From Spongiibacter marinus (GTDB lineage Bacteria; Pseudomonadota; Gammaproteobacteria; Pseudomonadales; Spongiibacteraceae), in the NCBI RefSeq assembly GCF_016906995.1, contig NZ_JAFBBD010000006.1:1-64000 (forward strand): 64,000 bases of DNA, given 5' to 3'. Both the position numbers and the translations under genes were made by a program. Positions 18,140 through 27,893 of the stretch are shown in pieces (position 1 is the first letter of the stretch; every line of letters begins with the position of its first letter). The notes beneath the pieces were generated by a model, which was not told the origin of the DNA, made no database searches, and saw only the letters and a list, made by a program, of their open reading frames with translations.

Positions 18140-18769
18140 ATGAGTCAATTTTTTCAGATCCACCCCGAAAACCCACAGGCACGGTTAATCAAACAGGCGG
18201 CCGATATCGTCCGCAGTGGCGGCGTGATCGCTTACCCCACTGATTCGGCCTATGCGCTGGGCTGCCACCTCGGGGATAAAAGTGCATTGGAGCGCATCCG
18301 AACGATTCGTCGTTTGGACGACAAGCACAATTTCACGCTAATGTGCCGCGATCTTTCTGAGCTGGGTAATTATGCCCGGGTTGATAACAGCAGCTTTCGC
18401 CTGCTCAAAAACCTAATTCCCGGGCCTTACACCTTCATCTTGCGTGCCACACCCGAGGTCCCTAAGCGCCTTCACCACCCCAAGCGCAAGAGCGTGGGCC
18501 TGCGCGTACCCGACAACCAAATTTGCCTGGACCTATTAGCAGAGCTGAATGAGCCACTAATGAGCGTGAGCCTGATTCTGCCAGGCGAAGACTTGCCGAT
18601 GACGGACCCCTATGACATTCGCGATACGCTGGCGAACCACGTCGATTTGGTGATAGACGGCGGTTACTGTGGCATGGAGGCAACGTCTGTGGTCGATCTC
18701 GTGGATGACGTGCCAGTAGTGCTTCGCCGCGGACTTGGCGATGTCAGTCAATTTGAACAAGCGCTGTGA
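18140..18769 (+). CDS. YciO/Sua5/YwlC family protein
   Basis: A 209-residue protein of the Sua5/YrdC/YciO superfamily, which binds RNA and nucleotides and includes the enzymes making threonylcarbamoyl-AMP for t6A37 in tRNA. The core motif is seen as GGVIAYPTDSAYALGC near residues 28-43, then KHNFTLMCRDLSEL and KSVGLRVPDN. The operon place, 18 bases after the PHP gene and before scpA, fits YciO and not the essential TsaC. Confidence 0.87.
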   Translation: MSQFFQIHPENPQARLIKQAADIVRSGGVIAYPTDSAYALGCHLGDKSALERIRTIRRLDDKHNFTLMCRDLSELGNYARVDNSSFRLLKNLIPGPYTFILRATPEVPKRLHHPKRKSVGLRVPDNQICLDLLAELNEPLMSVSLILPGEDLPMTDPYDIRDTLANHVDLVIDGGYCGMEATSVVDLVDDVPVVLRRGLGDVSQFEQAL

Positions 18770-18787
18770 CGCTCGAGCAGATAGCCG

Positions 18788-18793
18788 TATAAT
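18788..18793 (+). promoter_or_regulatory. Possible -10 element upstream of scpA
   Basis: A perfect TATAAT lies 30 bases before the scpA GTG, but no good -35 is found at 16-18 bases. It could serve as an internal promoter. Confidence 0.3.
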
Positions 18794-18822
18794 CGCCGGC
18801 TTAGTGAAAATAGGGGGCGCTC

Positions 18823-19731
18823 GTGCAGCAGGGCAACGGTCAGGATAACGAACAGCCGGTAGCAGAAAATCTGCCCGGTGCGCCCCGCCGTGCACCCATG
18901 CAGCGTGCCATGGACATTGTTAGCCTTAAGGCGCTGCGCAGTCGGCCCCAGCAGGGTGAAATGCCGTTTGCGATCGTCCAGGGTAAGCCGCTTACCGAGT
19001 TGCCAAAGGATTTGTATATCCCCCCTGAAGCCTTAGAAGTCTTCCTGGAAGCCTTTGAGGGGCCGCTTGACCTTCTGCTTTACCTGATCAAGCGACAGAA
19101 CATCGATATTTTGGAGATCAACGTTGCTCAGATCACTGAGCAATACATGCAGTACGTCAATATGATGAACGCCATGCAGTTCGAGCTGGCGTCTGAGTAT
19201 CTGTTGATGGCGGCGATGTTGGCGGAAATTAAATCCCGGATGCTACTGCCGCGCTCCAGCGAAGAGCTGGAAGACGACGAAGACCCCCGCGCGCAGTTAA
19301 TAAGAAGGCTGCAGGAATACGAGCGCTTCAAGCAGGCCGCAGAGAATATCGATCAGCTGCCGCGAGTAGGGCGTGAAACTTACCTTAGCGAGGTGGCACC
19401 GCCGCCAATGAAAAAGGTTAAGCAAGAGCCCGATGTTGATCTGAAAGAATTGATGCTTGTGCTCAGTGAAGTCTTGCAGCGCGCAGATCTGTACATTAGC
19501 CACCAGGTCGAGCGGGAAAAGCTGTCCACTCGTGAGAGAATGTCGGAAGTATTAGCGAGGCTGAGCGGCGATACCTTTGTGCCTTTTGTCTCACTGTTCA
19601 AACCCGAGGAAGGGCGTCTCGGGGTTGTTGTGACCTTTTTGGCTATTATGGAGCTCATTAAGGAGTCTCTGGTTGAAATTGTTCAGTCAGCGCCTTTTGC
19701 CCCCATTCACGTTAAAGCTAAGAACACCTGA
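18823..19731 (+). CDS. scpA: Segregation and condensation protein A
   Basis: ScpA is the kleisin that joins ScpB and SMC-type ATPases in chromosome condensation. The 302-residue protein has an N-terminal extension of about 60 residues, then the kleisin signature FEGPLDLLLYLIKRQNIDIL near residue 78. The segment FELASEYLLMAAMLAEIKS near 122 and the C-terminal winged helix follow. The start is GTG with AGGGGG about six bases upstream. The stop TGA overlaps the scpB ATG by one base. No SMC gene is in the window. Confidence 0.94.
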   Translation: MQQGNGQDNEQPVAENLPGAPRRAPMQRAMDIVSLKALRSRPQQGEMPFAIVQGKPLTELPKDLYIPPEALEVFLEAFEGPLDLLLYLIKRQNIDILEINVAQITEQYMQYVNMMNAMQFELASEYLLMAAMLAEIKSRMLLPRSSEELEDDEDPRAQLIRRLQEYERFKQAAENIDQLPRVGRETYLSEVAPPPMKKVKQEPDVDLKELMLVLSEVLQRADLYISHQVEREKLSTRERMSEVLARLSGDTFVPFVSLFKPEEGRLGVVVTFLAIMELIKESLVEIVQSAPFAPIHVKAKNT

Positions 19732-20459
19732 TGATTGACGCGCAGCATTTACAAAGAATACTCGAAGGAGCGCTGATGGCAGCGGGAAAGCCGCTGACAC
19801 TCGCTCAGCTGGCTGAACTCTTTGACGAACAACAACGGCCTGCGGCCAATGAAATTCGCGATGCTCTGGCGCAAATAGAGCGGGATTGTGAGGGTCGTGG
19901 TTACGAGCTCAAAGTGGTGGCCAGTGGTTATCGCTTTCAAGTGCGAGAAGAGTTCGCGCCCTGGGTAGGTCGCTTGTGGGACGAAAAGCCCCAGCGCTAT
20001 TCACGCGCGCTGCTAGAGACCCTAGCGCTGATCGCTTACCGCCAGCCGATCACTCGCGGTGATATAGAAGAAATACGGGGTGTTGCGGTCAGCTCTCACA
20101 TTGTTAAAACACTGTTGGAGCGAGAGTGGGTGCGCGTTGTTGGCCACAAAGATGTGCCGGGCCGACCGGCTATGTACGCGACCACGCGTCAGTTTTTGGA
20201 CTATTTTAATCTCAGTAATCTCGACGAACTGCCCAGTCTGGCTGAGATTGCCGATTTAGATTCTTTGAACTCAGAGCTGCAGTTCGACAAAGACAATCTT
20301 GCCGAGGCCAACGCCGAGTCAAATACTGCCGAAGCCGAAGCCGAAGCCGAAGCCGAAGCCGAAGCCGAAGCCGAAGCCGAAGCCGAAGCCGAAGCCGAAG
20401 CCGAAGCCGAAGCCAAACTCGTCGATGAGGACGACACAATGACAGAGATAAAGCACTGA
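19731..20459 (+). CDS. scpB: Segregation and condensation protein B
   Basis: ScpB is the winged-helix partner of ScpA. Residues 1-165 are the conserved part, with [25 protein letters not shown] near 87-111 and [18 protein letters not shown] near 128. The C-terminus, about residues 199-231, is an unusual acidic Ala-Glu tract encoded by a six-base tandem repeat. The gene overlaps scpA and rluB by one base at each end, so all three should be translationally coupled. The tail is probably disordered and may vary in length between strains. Confidence 0.93.
   Translation: MIDAQHLQRILEGALMAAGKPLTLAQLAELFDEQQRPAANEIRDALAQIERDCEGRGYELKVVASGYRFQVREEFAPWVGRLWDEKPQRYSRALLETLALIAYRQPITRGDIEEIRGVAVSSHIVKTLLEREWVRVVGHKDVPGRPAMYATTRQFLDYFNLSNLDELPSLAEIADLDSLNSELQFDKDNLAEANAESNTAEAEAEAEAEAEAEAEAEAEAEAEAEAEAKLVDEDDTMTEIKH
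20328..20414 (+). repeat. Hexanucleotide tandem repeat in scpB
   Basis: The unit GAAGCC is repeated 14 times without a mismatch (20331-20414), preceded by a further GCC. It encodes alternating Glu and Ala. As the unit is a multiple of three, slippage would change the tail length without a frameshift. Confidence 0.97.
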
Positions 20460-21253
20460 TGAGTGCCGAAGACGAAAAGTTACAAAAGGTGCTTGCTCGT
20501 GCAGGCTTGGGTTCACGCCGTGAAATGGAGCGCGCGATCAGCGATGGTCGGGTGCAAGTGAATGGTGAGCTCGCGACACTGGGCGATCGCGTAGATAAAA
20601 CTGCCCGCATCGTGTTCGATGGGCGCCCGCTCAAATCAGATACGGGTAGTAAGCGGCCGCGTGTGCTGCTGTACAACAAGCCCGAAGGGGAAATTTGTAG
20701 CCGCAAAGACCCAGAGGGGCGGCGCTCAGTGTTTGATCGGTTGCCGCGATTATCCGGCGAGCGCTGGATCTGCGTAGGGCGGCTTGATTACAACACCACC
20801 GGTTTATTGCTGTTCACCACCGATGGTGATCTCGCCAATAAACTCATGCACCCTTCGACAACCATAGAGCGAGAGTACCTGTGCCGCGTTATGGGCAATG
20901 CCAGTGAGCATAACCTGCAGGCCTTAGTAGATGGCGTGCAGCTGGATGACGGCGTTGCCCGGTTCACCGATATCGTAGACGGTGGTGGCGAGGGCATTAA
21001 CCACTGGTACTACGTGGTTATCATGGAGGGGCGCAATCGCGAAGTGCGGCGTTTATGGGAGTCGCAGGGTTTGCAGGTCAATCGCCTGAAGCGTGTGCGC
21101 TATGGCAATGTTTTCATCCCTTCAAAAGTGAAAGTGGGCATGTGGACGGAGCTCCCCGAGCGCGAAGTCGATGATGTGTATGTGATGGCGGGATTGACGC
21201 CGCCGGAGCAAAGCCCCGCGGAGGCCAAGCCGGGAAGGCGTAGCCGTCGCTAG
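20459..21253 (+). CDS. rluB: 23S rRNA pseudouridine(2605) synthase
   Basis: RluB makes pseudouridine 2605 in 23S rRNA. An S4 domain lies at the N-terminus ([22 protein letters not shown]). The RsuA/RluB/RluE/RluF-type catalytic motif is seen as [21 protein letters not shown] near residue 107, with the catalytic Asp in GRLDYNT. The segment [16 protein letters not shown] lies near 192. The C-terminus is a short basic tail. The gene overlaps scpB by one base and ends at a bidirectional terminator. Confidence 0.94.
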   Translation: MSAEDEKLQKVLARAGLGSRREMERAISDGRVQVNGELATLGDRVDKTARIVFDGRPLKSDTGSKRPRVLLYNKPEGEICSRKDPEGRRSVFDRLPRLSGERWICVGRLDYNTTGLLLFTTDGDLANKLMHPSTTIEREYLCRVMGNASEHNLQALVDGVQLDDGVARFTDIVDGGGEGINHWYYVVIMEGRNREVRRLWESQGLQVNRLKRVRYGNVFIPSKVKVGMWTELPEREVDDVYVMAGLTPPEQSPAEAKPGRRSRR

Positions 21254-21267
21254 TTAGCAAGCACAAA

Positions 21268-21290
21268 AAAGCCCGCTCAAGGCGGGCTTT
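21268..21290. terminator. Bidirectional terminator between rluB and rmf
   Basis: AAAGCCCGC and GCGGGCTTT form a 9-bp stem with a TCAAG loop. Runs of A on the left and T on the right let it work in both directions for the convergent genes. Confidence 0.85.
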
Positions 21291-21347
21291 TATCTGGGGC
21301 TCAACAGCCAGCACGCTGGCCATTGCTATGGGGCTAGTGACACGGAA

Positions 21348-21551
21348 TTAGTGAAACGCTTGCTTTTGGAGTGCGGTGGCGGTGTCGATACCGTCCCAGT
21401 GGTCGACGCGGCCTTCGCGCCATCCAGAGATCCATTCCTGCTTGAGTTGTTGCTGAGTGTGAGGGCAATTTTCTTTGTTTTTTCCGGCGATTCCTGCCTG
21501 ATAACCACGTTGGTAGGCGCGCTCAGTCATGTCGCGTTTCTGTCTTCTCAT
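21348..21551 (-). CDS. rmf: Ribosome modulation factor
   Basis: RMF dimerises 70S ribosomes into inactive 100S particles in stationary phase. The 67-residue basic protein shows the family pattern: MRRQKRDMTERAYQRGYQAG, then the NCPH segment and EWISGWREGRVDHWDG. The ATG at 21551 is chosen because GGAGG lies about ten bases upstream; the open frame continues to 21605 but that part does not resemble RMF. The gene is convergent with rluB and divergent from rlmKL. It lies next to another ribosome-acting gene, as in E. coli, where rmf also neighbours rlmL. Confidence 0.93.
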   Translation of the reverse strand: MRRQKRDMTERAYQRGYQAGIAGKNKENCPHTQQQLKQEWISGWREGRVDHWDGIDTATALQKQAFH

Positions 21552-21786
21552 AGGGCATAAGCCTCCATTGTTCAACGTGTACTCACTACGCCCAGAGCGG
21601 GCCATAGCGAACCAAAGTTGGCGCAGTGTGCGTCAACCGAATTACCATGTAACCAAACTTTCATAAATCTCGCGAAGATCGATTTCGCATAAGGCTAGGG
21701 CGTTTTATAGAGTTCATGTATAAAGTCGCTAAGCTATTGAGAAGCAATATGAATTACCTGAATCACAATGTCCCGGGTGGGTGTTT

Positions 21787-23967
21787 ATGAGTCAAATGCA
21801 GTCACTAATCCTCAGTTGCCCGAAGGGGCTCGAAGGTTTACTGGGAGATGAAGCCGAACGCCTGGGAGCACAGAAGCGGGGCGAAACGGTCGGGGCGGTG
21901 ACGGTCGACGCGACGCCCGATGCGATCTACCGGCTATGCCTGTGGTCGCGTCTTGCCAATAGAGTGCTTTTGCCACTGGCCGAGTTCCCTGGTGACAGCG
22001 CCCAGCAATTATACGATGGCCTGCATGCCATCGACTGGCCTGCACATATGCGTGAGGGAAGCAGCCTTCTCGTAGACTTTGCCGGGCGCAGCCGCGAGAT
22101 CCGCAACAGTCACTTCGGCGCACTGCGTTGCAAGGATGCCATCGTTGATCGCTTTATTGAGGCCGGGCAAGAGCGGCCAAATATCGCCAAATCGCAACCT
22201 GATATTCGTGTTCATGTGCGGTTGCGCAAGGGCAAGATACTCGTTGCTATCGACTTGTCGGGTGATAGCCTGCACCGGCGTGGCTACCGGCAAAGTGGCG
22301 CGCTGGCGCCATTGAAAGAAAATTTAGCGGCTGCGTTGTTGCTGCGGGCAGACTGGCCTGGGGTTGCCAGCCGCGGTGGTGGCTTGATCGACCCCATGTG
22401 CGGCAGCGGTACCTTGTTGATCGAAGCGGCGATGATGGCAATGAATATTGCGCCTGGACTGCAGCGCAAGCACTGGGGATTTGCAGCCTGGTCTGGGCAT
22501 CAGCAGGCCTTGTGGCGGCAACTTCACGATGAAGCAATGGACTTGCAGCGACAGGCTCACCGCCGAAACTGGCCGCAAATTTGGGGCTACGATGCGAACG
22601 GTAAAGTCATTGCGCAAGCGCAGGACAATATCCGGCGTGCGGGCCTTGCTCAATTCGTGAAGGTTGCGCGCGGCGAGTTGTCTGAGCTGTCGCCACCCCG
22701 TAACGACGCCTTGCCTGGACTGCTGATTTGTAACCCCCCCTATGGCGAGCGCCTTGGCGAAGAAGCGGAGTTGCTGCACTTGTACAGGCGCTTGGGGCAG
22801 AGCCTTCGCGAGGACTTTCAAGGTTGGCAGGCGGGAGTGTTTACCGGTAACCCGGACCTCGGGAAGCGAATGGGCATTCGCGCTTGCAAGCAATATCAAC
22901 TTTTCAACGGCACCATACCGAGCAAACTGCTGTTGTTTGAGGTTGAACAACGATATTTCGTAACCGAGCGCAAACCTGAGCAGCAACAGGCAGCGGTTGC
23001 ACCAGCGCTGAGTGCCGGAGCGCAAATGTTTGCCAATCGCTTGCGAAAAAACCTAAAGCGCCTGGATAAGTGGCGTCGTCGCAACGAGATAAGCTGCTTT
23101 CGTGTTTACGATGCGGATATGCCTGAATATGCCGTGGCTGTGGATTGCTACGGCGACGCCGTGCATGTCAGCGAATATGCCGCACCCTCATCGGTCAATG
23201 ACGACGATGCCCGTCGCCGTCTGGGCGAGGTAATGCAGGCTTGTGCTGAGGTGTTTTCACTGCCGGTAACAGATATTGCGTTAAAGGAACGACGGCGTCA
23301 GCGCGGTAAGTCTCAGTACGAACGCCAAGCCCCGCAGGGCAAGGTGCTAGAAGTGCGCGAAGGCCAGGCCACAGTACTGGTGAATCTATACGATTACCTC
23401 GATACCGGGTTGTTTCTCGATCACCGCCCCGTGCGTTTGGACATTGCCGAGCGAGCGCGTGGTAAGCGGTTTCTGAATCTCTTCTGTTATACCGCCGTTG
23501 CCTCAGTGCACGCGGGGCTGGGGGGCGCGCGCCACACAACGTCGGTTGATATGTCGCACACTTACCTGAAATGGGCGCGACAGAACCTGTCACTCAATGG
23601 CTTGAGCGAGGCGCGCCACCGCACCGAGCAGGGGGATGCTAGACAGTGGTTGGCAGGTTGTGAGGAGGAGTTTGACCTGATTCTTCTCGATCCACCGACC
23701 TTCTCTAATTCAAAGAGAATGGACGATGTGCTTGATACCCAGCGTGATCACGCCGAATTGATTGCTCAGGCGATGCGCTGTTTGGCCAAAGATGGCTTGT
23801 TGATTTTTTCTACCAATAAGCGCGACTTCATACTGGATGAGGCGCTGGCTGAGCGTTTTGAGATTGCGGACCGCTGTGCTTGGTCGCTAGACGAGGATTT
23901 TAAGCGGCGCAGTAAGCCCATACATTATTGCTGGTACATTACTCACCGCCGGGGCGCGTCTGCCTGA
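21787..23967 (+). CDS. rlmKL: 23S rRNA (G2445-N2/G2069-N7) methyltransferase
   Basis: This is the fused bifunctional RlmKL. It has an N-terminal THUMP domain (about residues 45-155) and an RlmL methyltransferase with DPMCGSGTLLIEAAM at 202 and the catalytic NPPYGERLG near 317. The RlmK methyltransferase follows, with FLNLFCYTAVASVHAG near 560 and LDPPTFSNS near 635. The length of 726 residues fits the fusion. The ATG at 21787 is preferred over a GTG six bases earlier. It ends six bases from the convergent PagL-like gene. Confidence 0.95.
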   Translation: MSQMQSLILSCPKGLEGLLGDEAERLGAQKRGETVGAVTVDATPDAIYRLCLWSRLANRVLLPLAEFPGDSAQQLYDGLHAIDWPAHMREGSSLLVDFAGRSREIRNSHFGALRCKDAIVDRFIEAGQERPNIAKSQPDIRVHVRLRKGKILVAIDLSGDSLHRRGYRQSGALAPLKENLAAALLLRADWPGVASRGGGLIDPMCGSGTLLIEAAMMAMNIAPGLQRKHWGFAAWSGHQQALWRQLHDEAMDLQRQAHRRNWPQIWGYDANGKVIAQAQDNIRRAGLAQFVKVARGELSELSPPRNDALPGLLICNPPYGERLGEEAELLHLYRRLGQSLREDFQGWQAGVFTGNPDLGKRMGIRACKQYQLFNGTIPSKLLLFEVEQRYFVTERKPEQQQAAVAPALSAGAQMFANRLRKNLKRLDKWRRRNEISCFRVYDADMPEYAVAVDCYGDAVHVSEYAAPSSVNDDDARRRLGEVMQACAEVFSLPVTDIALKERRRQRGKSQYERQAPQGKVLEVREGQATVLVNLYDYLDTGLFLDHRPVRLDIAERARGKRFLNLFCYTAVASVHAGLGGARHTTSVDMSHTYLKWARQNLSLNGLSEARHRTEQGDARQWLAGCEEEFDLILLDPPTFSNSKRMDDVLDTQRDHAELIAQAMRCLAKDGLLIFSTNKRDFILDEALAERFEIADRCAWSLDEDFKRRSKPIHYCWYITHRRGASA

Positions 23968-23973
23968 CCTTAA

Positions 23974-24504
23974 TTAAAACCGACGACCGAGACGAATGCC
24001 GTAGGTGTCTAGCCCACGGTTGTTGTCGTCGTTGAGGATGCCACCGTTGGAAATGTGGTCTAAGTAAAGGCCAACACTGTACAGCGGGTTAATTTGGTAG
24101 CCGAGGTTAAATTCGGTGTGAAACAGCACTCGAGAGCCCATTTCACGGCGCTCGGCTGACTTTTTCTCAAGGTCACCATCGTGAACAGCAAGCCCAAAGC
24201 CCAGCTCAAAATAGACTGGCGATTCACCGAAGTTCCATTTGGGGTTGAGTCCGCTGTAGAGATAGCTGGTGCCATCGGCTGTGTTAATAACGGCGCCGCC
24301 GTGAGCAAATAAGCCGCCCCAGTTGTATTGTTTCAAGTGGTGGTAGTACGCCAGCGTGACGTCGGGGCCGTCTTCCGTTTCACTGGCAATGGGGCCTTTA
24401 TTGTGGGCCAGTACGCCAAAACGCCATTCGTGTTCACCGGCTTGGATGACGGGGCTGACCATTAGGCCAAGAGCCAGTGCTGTAGCTTTTATTGCGGCTT
24501 TCAT
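23974..24504 (-). CDS. Lipid A 3-O-deacylase PagL-like outer membrane protein
   Basis: The 176-residue protein has a signal peptide (ending VIQAGEH) and an aromatic, strand-rich body ending in GIRLGRRF, as expected for an eight-stranded outer membrane barrel. It fits the PagL family, which removes the 3-O acyl chain of lipid A. The catalytic His and Ser are seen in LDHISNGG near residues 147-154. The third residue, Glu in Pseudomonas PagL, appears as Asp in NRGLDTYG after a two-residue longer loop. The activity is therefore likely but not certain. It stands alone, convergent with rlmKL. Confidence 0.75.
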   Translation of the reverse strand: MKAAIKATALALGLMVSPVIQAGEHEWRFGVLAHNKGPIASETEDGPDVTLAYYHHLKQYNWGGLFAHGGAVINTADGTSYLYSGLNPKWNFGESPVYFELGFGLAVHDGDLEKKSAERREMGSRVLFHTEFNLGYQINPLYSVGLYLDHISNGGILNDDNNRGLDTYGIRLGRRF

Positions 24505-24617
24505 GCGGGGTCCTTTTTGTTGTTTGCGCTGATTAAAGCGTATATCCCTGTAGAAGTGAAAAATATTTCGGTGATGTTTTACGCAGTGCGAATAGGTCGT
24601 GAATAAAACGCAGACAC

Positions 24618-24641
24618 AAAAAAGGCGGCTTTCGCCGCCTT
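24618..24641 (-). terminator. Intrinsic terminator of the cold-shock gene
   Basis: AAGGCGGC and GCCGCCTT form an 8-bp stem with a TTTC loop. On the minus strand a run of T follows. It lies 20 bases after the csp stop codon. Confidence 0.85.
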
Positions 24642-24661
24642 CTTGTCACCGCGCTCTATGA

Positions 24662-24868
24662 TTAGATAACGGTTACGTTCGCTGCCTGAGGGCCTTTTTG
24701 ACCGCTCTGCACGTCAAACTCAACAGCTTGACCTTCTGCCAGCGTTTTGAAGCCAGAGCCAGAGATGGCGCTGAAGTGAACAAAAACGTCTGGGCCGGAA
24801 TCCTGCTCAATGAAACCAAAGCCTTTAGTCTCGTTGAACCATTTTACTTTACCAGTGCTTCTGGACAT
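24662..24868 (-). CDS. Cold-shock family RNA chaperone
   Basis: A 68-residue CspA-type protein with the two RNA-binding motifs KGFGFI (residues 15-20) and DVFVHF (27-32). It starts [16 protein letters not shown]. Members bind single-stranded RNA and DNA and melt RNA structure. The gene has its own terminator and a leader of about 140 bases, as is common for cold-inducible csp genes. I cannot tell which E. coli paralogue (CspA, C, D or E) it matches best. Confidence 0.94.
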   Translation of the reverse strand: MSRSTGKVKWFNETKGFGFIEQDSGPDVFVHFSAISGSGFKTLAEGQAVEFDVQSGQKGPQAANVTVI

Positions 24869-25012
24869 GTCTTAAAACCTCGTTGTCTATAAGTTTGCCT
24901 TGTATGGCTTGAGCTGAGATAGGCAGGGTAGTTATGAAACAGAACGAGGTACTAAAAACGACTTCGTGGTGCTTTTACATAAAACCAAGCTGCATCTATA
25001 GCCAGCAAGCTC

Positions 25013-25041
25013 ATTATATACACAGTCTGAATAGGTATAGA
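25013..25041 (-). promoter_or_regulatory. Candidate csp promoter with long leader
   Basis: On the minus strand a perfect TATAAT -10 (25018-25013) has a weak TCTATA -35 at 17 bases. The start would give a leader of about 140 bases. I did not find a clear match to the E. coli cold box. Confidence 0.5.
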
Positions 25042-25071
25042 AAGCCTTTTGCCAGCCATAAAATGAATTTT

Positions 25072-27204
25072 TTATGTCGTTTTTCTAGGGGGAAGTCCCG
25101 TGTGCTGCGTTAGCATGCGGCCGCGCTTCGGGTTTTTACTTTTCCAGTTTGCCGGTTGGCGCGGCGGCACGAGATGCTTTTTGCCATAGCCAATCAAATC
25201 CTTGCGTCCCATTTTCAGCAGCGATTCGCGCAGCGCAGGCCAGCCTTCAGGGTCGTGGTAACGCAGGTAGGCTTTATGTAAACGTCGCTGTTTCAATCCT
25301 TTAGCGCTGAATACATTTTCACTGCGACGGCTTACCTTGCGTAACGGGTTTTTACCCGAGTAATACATTGCCGTCGCATTGGCCATTGGAGAGGGGTAGA
25401 AGGCCTGCACCTGGTCGGCGCGAAAGCCGTTGCTTTTCAGCCACAGCGCCAGGTTCATCATGTCTTCATCGCGGGTGCCTGGGTGCGCCGCAATAAAGTA
25501 GGGAATGAGGTACTGTTCTTTGCCCGCTTGCTTGGAGTATTTGTCGAACATGGCTTTGAAACGGTCGTAGCTGCCCATGCCCGGTTTCATCATTTTGCTC
25601 AGTGGTGAGTCTTCTGAGTGCTCGGGTGCGATTTTTAAATAGCCGCCAACATGGTGAGAGACCAGTTCCTTGACGTACTCGGGTGTTTCCACGGCCAAGT
25701 CATAGCGCAGGCCGGAGGCGATAAGGACTTTTTTAACACCTTTCAGGTTGCGAACTTCACGGTACAGCTCGATAAGCGGTGTTTGGTCGGTGTTTAAGTT
25801 TTTGCAAATCCCGGGGTAGACGCAGGATAGGCGACGACAGCTTTTTTCAATCGCTTCGCTTTTGCAGGTCAGTTGCCACATATTGGCGGTGGGGCCGCCG
25901 AGGTCCGACACAACACCGGTGAAGCCCGGCGTTTTGTCGCGAATTTTTTGCACTTCTCTGACAATCGAGTCTTTTGAGCGGCTTTGAATAATCCGCCCTT
26001 CGTGTTCGGTGATAGAACAGAAACTGCAGCCGCCAAAACAGCCGCGCATGATATTCACCGAGTTGCGAATCATTTCATACGCGGGAATCCGCGCCTCGCC
26101 GTACCGGGGGTGAGGGCGGCGCTGGTAGGGCAACTCAAAGACCCAGTCGAGCTCTTCTGTCGTGAGTGGAATGGGTGGCGGGTTGAGCCAGATTTCCTTG
26201 TCGCCATGGCGCTGAACCAGCGCGCGTGCGTTGCCTGGATTGGTTTCCAGGTGAAGCACCCTCGCTGCGTGGGCGTAACTGACGGGGTCTTTTTTTACCG
26301 TTTCATAAGCGGGTAGGCGAATAACTGTTCGTTCTGCCGGTGCGTCACTTTTACGGGCCTGCCTGGGGTCGATAATAGTGATGGTCTGCGCAGCGTCTGG
26401 CTCGCTTGCTGCCTTTGCCTGTTCGGTTTTGCAACTGGGGTCAGCGCCGGTGTCCACATAGGGGCTGGTGATCGGATCCACCTTGCCGGGTCGGTCAATA
26501 TCGCTGGAGTCCACAACCGTCCAGCCGTTAGGCACTGCGTCGCGAATAAATGCGGTGCCGCGAAGGTCGCGAATTTGCTCCACCGGCTCGCCGCGAGACA
26601 GCCGGTGTGCGAGGTCGACAATGGCGCGTTCGGCATTGCCATACAGCAGAATATCCGCCCGCGAGTCCATAAGAATTGAGCGCCGGACTTTGTCGCTCCA
26701 GTAATCGTAGTGCGCGATGCGTCGCAGGCTTGCTTCGATGGAGCCGATAACAATGGGGCAGTCTTTATAGGCTTCGCGGCAGCGCTGGGCATAGACGATA
26801 ACCGCGCGATCAGGGCGCTTGCCACCGACGTTATCCGGTGAGTAGGCATCGTCGTGACGCAGTCGGCGGTCTGCTGTGTAGCGATTAATCATCGAGTCCA
26901 TGTTTCCGGCGGCCACGCCGAAGAACAGGTTAGGTTTGCCCAGCGCGGTGAAGGGCTCTGCCGACTGCCAGTCCGGCTGGGAAATAATGCCAACGCGAAA
27001 GCCCTGCGCTTCCAACACGCGCCCAATAACGGCCATGCCAAAGCTAGGGTGATCCACATAGGCATCGCCGGTGACAATAATGATGTCGCAGCTGTCCCAA
27101 CCCAAGGCGTCCATTTCCTCGCGGCTGGTTGGCAAGTATGGTGCGGTGCCGAAGCACTCCGCCCAGTAGGGGTGGTGGCTAAAAATGGCCGGTGGTAAAG
27201 ACAT
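25072..27204 (-). CDS. YgiQ family radical SAM protein
   Basis: A 710-residue radical SAM protein of the YgiQ (UPF0313) family. The N-terminal domain begins [19 protein letters not shown] and includes the family block [20 protein letters not shown]. The cluster motif [16 protein letters not shown] lies near residue 388. The C-terminal part contains the basic [17 protein letters not shown] segment. The function is unknown. The ATG at 27204 fits the family N-terminus; the open frame runs on to 27369 through the intergenic region. It is divergent from nfeD. Confidence 0.92.
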   Translation of the reverse strand: MSLPPAIFSHHPYWAECFGTAPYLPTSREEMDALGWDSCDIIIVTGDAYVDHPSFGMAVIGRVLEAQGFRVGIISQPDWQSAEPFTALGKPNLFFGVAAGNMDSMINRYTADRRLRHDDAYSPDNVGGKRPDRAVIVYAQRCREAYKDCPIVIGSIEASLRRIAHYDYWSDKVRRSILMDSRADILLYGNAERAIVDLAHRLSRGEPVEQIRDLRGTAFIRDAVPNGWTVVDSSDIDRPGKVDPITSPYVDTGADPSCKTEQAKAASEPDAAQTITIIDPRQARKSDAPAERTVIRLPAYETVKKDPVSYAHAARVLHLETNPGNARALVQRHGDKEIWLNPPPIPLTTEELDWVFELPYQRRPHPRYGEARIPAYEMIRNSVNIMRGCFGGCSFCSITEHEGRIIQSRSKDSIVREVQKIRDKTPGFTGVVSDLGGPTANMWQLTCKSEAIEKSCRRLSCVYPGICKNLNTDQTPLIELYREVRNLKGVKKVLIASGLRYDLAVETPEYVKELVSHHVGGYLKIAPEHSEDSPLSKMMKPGMGSYDRFKAMFDKYSKQAGKEQYLIPYFIAAHPGTRDEDMMNLALWLKSNGFRADQVQAFYPSPMANATAMYYSGKNPLRKVSRRSENVFSAKGLKQRRLHKAYLRYHDPEGWPALRESLLKMGRKDLIGYGKKHLVPPRQPANWKSKNPKRGRMLTQHTGLPPRKTT

Positions 27205-27371
27205 GGCGTAGCTACTCTCGAATGATCGGCCATTGTACCGGAAATCCCAGCTGTTTGCTGTGGGGGTGCAGCCCCAATCAAGTGTGAATTTGCAGCTTTG
27301 GCGCTTGCTATTAAGTGAGATCGTGGCTAAATATTGCCTCTCACTTATCGCGTGGCAGCAGGAGCGCACAA

Positions 27372-27848
27372 ATGGATTGGCTGAATAGCTCGATAGAGTA
27401 CTGGCACTGGATGGTTTTGGGGCTTTTACTGGTTGCCAGCGAGGTCTTTGTTCCCAGCTTTGTCATGCTTTGGTTTGGTGCCAGTGCCATTGCGGTAGGG
27501 CTGATCACCGCCGTCGTGGATTTGCCCTTTAGTGTTCAAGTGTTGATCTGGGCGGGGCTGTCGGCGGTCGACTTGTTCCTCTGGTTTAAATTTGTGCATC
27601 CGCGTATGAAAGATAAAAGTTTATCGGGCATGTCGCGCGAGCAGGTTGTGGGTCAGGAGGGTATGGTTACGCGCGTTGGGGACCACCGCGAGGGGCAAGT
27701 GCGCTTCAGTATACCGGTGCTGGGTAATGACGAATGGAGTTATATTTGTCGCGAGCCCTTGATCGTTGGAGACCGGGTCATTGTTGAAGATATCTCAGGT
27801 AATTCATTGATAGTACGCCGCCAACGCGGCGCCAAAGCTGCCGAATAA
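27372..27848 (+). CDS. NfeD family membrane protein
   Basis: A 158-residue protein with two or three membrane helices in the first 80 residues and a C-terminal OB-fold (about 90-150: [16 protein letters not shown] onward). This is the short NfeD type, which pairs with SPFH-domain proteins in membrane microdomains. The SPFH gene follows 45 bases downstream. The start at 27372 has AGGAG eight bases upstream; the frame open from 27315 overlaps the ygiQ control region. Confidence 0.9.
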   Translation: MDWLNSSIEYWHWMVLGLLLVASEVFVPSFVMLWFGASAIAVGLITAVVDLPFSVQVLIWAGLSAVDLFLWFKFVHPRMKDKSLSGMSREQVVGQEGMVTRVGDHREGQVRFSIPVLGNDEWSYICREPLIVGDRVIVEDISGNSLIVRRQRGAKAAE

Positions 27849-27893
27849 TACCGTTACTGGCGGGCTCATTTCACGAGGTTTTAGGGGAAGAAT

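Noticed and set aside
20201-20516. Ala-Ser and Phe-Gly repeat proteins on the minus strand
   Set aside because: They are other-frame readings of the scpB hexamer repeat.
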